Shown here piece by piece: positions 61,969 to 64,000 of a stretch of DNA of 64,000 nt. The notes under the pieces are model-generated. The model made no database searches. It saw only the letters and a list, made by a program, of their open reading frames with translations, and had not been told where the DNA came from. The stretch is taken from NCBI RefSeq assembly GCF_021287135.1, contig NZ_JAJTBB010000085.1:310001-374000 (forward strand), written 5' to 3'. Source of the stretch: Acidovorax sp. (GTDB lineage Bacteria; Pseudomonadota; Gammaproteobacteria; Burkholderiales; Burkholderiaceae_C). Both the position numbers and the translations under genes were made by a program. The first letter of the stretch is position 1. Every line of letters starts with the position of its first letter.

Positions 61969-63621
61969 TCAGGCCTGGTCTGCCATGGCCCGCAGCCGGC
62001 TGGGGGCGAGTGCGCCGGCCGATTCGAGGATGGGGTAGGCCACCGAGCACAGCAGCGAGTTGATGCGCTTGAGTTCGCTGATCAGGTCGATGTGCAGCGA
62101 ACTGGTCTCGATGCTCTGCACCGTGTTGTCCGACAGGCGCGCCAGGTGCGTGGCGGAATACGCGTGCTCCAGATCGCGGAAGCGCGCTTTTTCCTCCAGC
62201 AGTTTTTGCGCATCCCGCACGCTGCCGTTCAGGAACACGCTCATCGCCAGGCGCAGGTTGTCGATCAGGCGCGCATGCAGTTCATTGATCTCCTCCATGC
62301 CGGCCTCGGAGAACTGGCGGCCTTTCTTGATCTTCTTGTCCTCGATGTCGATCAGCACGCGCTCGATGATGTCGCCGATCTGCTCCATGTTGATGGTGAA
62401 GCTGATGATGTCGGCCCAGCGCCGGCCCTCGCGCTCGTCCAGCGCCTCGCGGGAGATCTTGGTCAGGTAGTACTTGATGGCGGAGTACAGGCCGTCCACC
62501 TCGTCGTCGAGCCTGCGCAGGTCCTGCGCCAGCTGCAGGTCGTCCGTGCGGATGACCTTGTGCAGGCCCAGCAGCATGGACTCCACCACGTCGGCCTGGT
62601 GCAATGCCTCGCGGGCCGCGCACGAGATGGCCAGCGAGGGTGTGGCCAGGGCCGAGGGGTCCAGGTGGTGGGGGCGGGTGCCTGCGGCAGAGCCTTGCTC
62701 CTGCGGCAGCAGGCGCTGCGCCGCCCGGGCCACCGTGCCGGTGAGCCCGATGCACACCAGGCCCACCACGGCGTTGAACGCCAGGTGGAACAGCACCACC
62801 AGGGTGGCGGTTCCAGGCACATACGGCCGCACATGCTGCAGCCACAGCCCGGTGAGCGGCGCCATGATGGCCACACCAATGATTTTGAAGAACAGATTTC
62901 CGAGCGGTACCTGGCGCGTCTGGACATTGGCCTTCAACGTGGTCAGCACCGCCAGCACGCCGCTGCCCAGATTGGCCCCCAGCACCAGGCCCAGCGCCAC
63001 ATCGGGCGGGATGCCGCCCGAGCCGGCCAGGGCGGCCGTGAGCAGCACCGTGGCGAGGCTGGAATAGGCCACGATGGCCAGTACGGCGCCAGTGAAGATC
63101 TCCAGCAGCAGGTCACTGGTGAGTGCGCCCAGCAGCGCGCGCACCGTGGGCGATTGGGTGAGCACCGTGGTGGACTCGGTGATGAGCCGCAAGGCCAGCA
63201 GCATCAGGCCCAGCCCGATGAGCACCCGGCCCACGCGGCCGGCGGCCGTGTCCTTGCGCGAGATGAAGAGCACCACCCCCGCGAAGATGAACAGCGGCGA
63301 CAGCCAGGAAAGGTCCAGCGAGAACACCACGGCCATCACGCTGGTCCCCACGTCGGCGCCCAGCATCACGGCCAGGGCCGCCGGCAGTCCCACCAGCCCC
63401 TGGCCCACGAAGGAGGAGACGATGAGAGCCGTGGCGGTGCTGGACTGCACGACCGCCGTCACGCCGATGCCCGACAGGACGGCCGTGAACCGGTTGCTGA
63501 CGCTGCGCGCGATGAGCTGGCGCAAGTTGGCGCCGAACACCCGCAGGATGCCGGTGCGCACCAGATGGGTGCCCCAAATAAGCAGCGAAACGGCTGCCAG
63601 CAGATTCAACAGATGCTTCAT
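61969..63621 (-). CDS. Na/Pi-cotransporter family protein with PhoU-like C-terminus
   Basis: This 550-aa protein has two Na_Pi_cotrans repeats. The first has the substrate motif TAVVQSSTATALIVSSFVGQ (QSS at 59-61). The second has YSSLATVLLTAALAG, where Tyr replaces the usual Gln of QSS. The C-terminal cytosolic half (about 340-540) is helical and PhoU-like (REALHQADVVESMLLGLHKV; NMEQIGDIIERVLIDIEDKK). It probably imports phosphate with sodium, though the altered second motif makes function less certain. It starts with the ATG giving MKHLLNLLAAV. Confidence 0.88.
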   Translation of the reverse strand: MKHLLNLLAAVSLLIWGTHLVRTGILRVFGANLRQLIARSVSNRFTAVLSGIGVTAVVQSSTATALIVSSFVGQGLVGLPAALAVMLGADVGTSVMAVVFSLDLSWLSPLFIFAGVVLFISRKDTAAGRVGRVLIGLGLMLLALRLITESTTVLTQSPTVRALLGALTSDLLLEIFTGAVLAIVAYSSLATVLLTAALAGSGGIPPDVALGLVLGANLGSGVLAVLTTLKANVQTRQVPLGNLFFKIIGVAIMAPLTGLWLQHVRPYVPGTATLVVLFHLAFNAVVGLVCIGLTGTVARAAQRLLPQEQGSAAGTRPHHLDPSALATPSLAISCAAREALHQADVVESMLLGLHKVIRTDDLQLAQDLRRLDDEVDGLYSAIKYYLTKISREALDEREGRRWADIISFTINMEQIGDIIERVLIDIEDKKIKKGRQFSEAGMEEINELHARLIDNLRLAMSVFLNGSVRDAQKLLEEKARFRDLEHAYSATHLARLSDNTVQSIETSSLHIDLISELKRINSLLCSVAYPILESAGALAPSRLRAMADQA

Positions 63622-63940
63622 GAAATACCGCGTTTGTTCTTCTTGTCCGAACGCCACCCAGCATGCGCCATGCCCCGCGCCGGCACAAGCAGCGGGGCTG
63701 CCGGCACCTGCTCGCCGAGGCGACGGGTTCATTCATTTCTGTGCCCGTAGGCAGCGGCGGTTCAGCCACAGGTGGCCGCGCGGCTTCCGGGAGAAGAGCG
63801 CCTGCCATCGAGAGCATGCGGCCCGGATCGTTTGTCACAAAATTGACACACAAGCATACTCCTGATCAGGGGATGCTGCCGTGATGACCCCGCTGCCGCT
63901 GCGGGGTGTGTGACGCGCCGGCTGGGCGGGGCCGGCGGTG
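63622..63940. other. Intergenic region, 319 bp, with a palindrome
   Basis: This lies between the Na/Pi gene start and the next minus-strand gene's stop. CCTGATCAGG (63861-63870) is a perfect palindrome flanked by AGCAT and ATGCT, an operator-like arrangement. No other feature is seen. Confidence 0.4.
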
Positions 63941-64000
63941 TCAATCGATGAGCTGGCCGGCCTCGTGGAACGGGTAGGGGCCGGGATACTGTCCGCTGGC
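63941..64000 (-). CDS. C-terminal end of an unidentified gene (partial)
   Basis: An open minus-strand frame from the window edge encodes ASGQYPGPYPFHEAGQLID and a TGA stop. Only 19 residues are visible and I cannot identify the protein. The tail is rich in Pro, Gly and Tyr. It would be upstream of the Na/Pi gene on the same strand. Confidence 0.35.
   Translation of the reverse strand, partial: ASGQYPGPYPFHEAGQLID

Overview
The window looks like chromosomal DNA from a betaproteobacterium of the Comamonadaceae (Acidovorax-like). The reasons are high GC, typical Comamonadaceae gene order, and many copies of a short interspersed repeat (core AGCGCTT-N5/6-AAGCGCT, flanked by TAGCTGCC and GGAGGCC) that I recall as characteristic of this family. 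No phage, insertion sequence, CRISPR array or rRNA operon is visible. One tRNA (Ser, CGA) is present.

Layout. 1-2028: selenium pair selD (5' end missing) and selU. 2095-2345: broken AraC-type regulator. 2464-9852: four secreted proteins ending in IPTL-CTERM-type sorting signals (two tandem leucine-rich-repeat paralogues, one 850-residue multidomain protein, one Ig-like repeat protein), plus an orphan low-GC gene and tRNA-Ser. 10258-14638: a glycosyltransferase cluster, one gene on the minus strand facing away from four tightly packed plus-strand genes. 14723-23350 (minus): a processive GT2 synthase overlapping a beta-barrel protein gene, a CHASE2 histidine kinase, a LysM-FecR protein, an OmpR-type regulator and a SUMF1-domain protein. 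Together these look like an exopolysaccharide and envelope-signalling block.

23370-36467: housekeeping genes and dispersed systems: trpS with an extra C-terminal domain, a site-2 protease, two chemoreceptors, a YciO/PHP-phosphoesterase pair, a VapBC-type toxin-antitoxin pair, recJ and lolCD. 36566-40652: a MoxR / DUF58 / VWA operon and an HtrA-like membrane protease. 40829-44852: TatD-type hydrolase, a deoxyinosine/uracil-DNA glycosylase-like protein, a spermidine-synthase-like protein and a GspE/PilB-type ATPase. 45046-47064: tctBA without tctC, closed by a clear terminator. 47190-59360: DUF3422, two EamA exporters, an SH3/M48 protease pair, an SDR, a DctP-like binding protein translationally coupled to a GGDEF-EAL protein, a quinone oxidoreductase and a Nudix hydrolase. 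59463-61607: a fifth sorting-signal protein with three tandem repeats. 61969-63621: a Na/Pi cotransporter. The right edge holds the tail of an unidentified minus-strand gene.

The most notable observation is that the interspersed repeat is not only intergenic. It supplies the recJ start codon and first six codons together with the C-terminus of the gene before it. It also lies in frame inside an SDR gene, inside a Nudix gene and at the start of an EamA exporter gene. Other points of interest are the DctP/GGDEF-EAL pair, five sorting-signal proteins with no exosortase in view, and a structured hairpin at 4533-4607.
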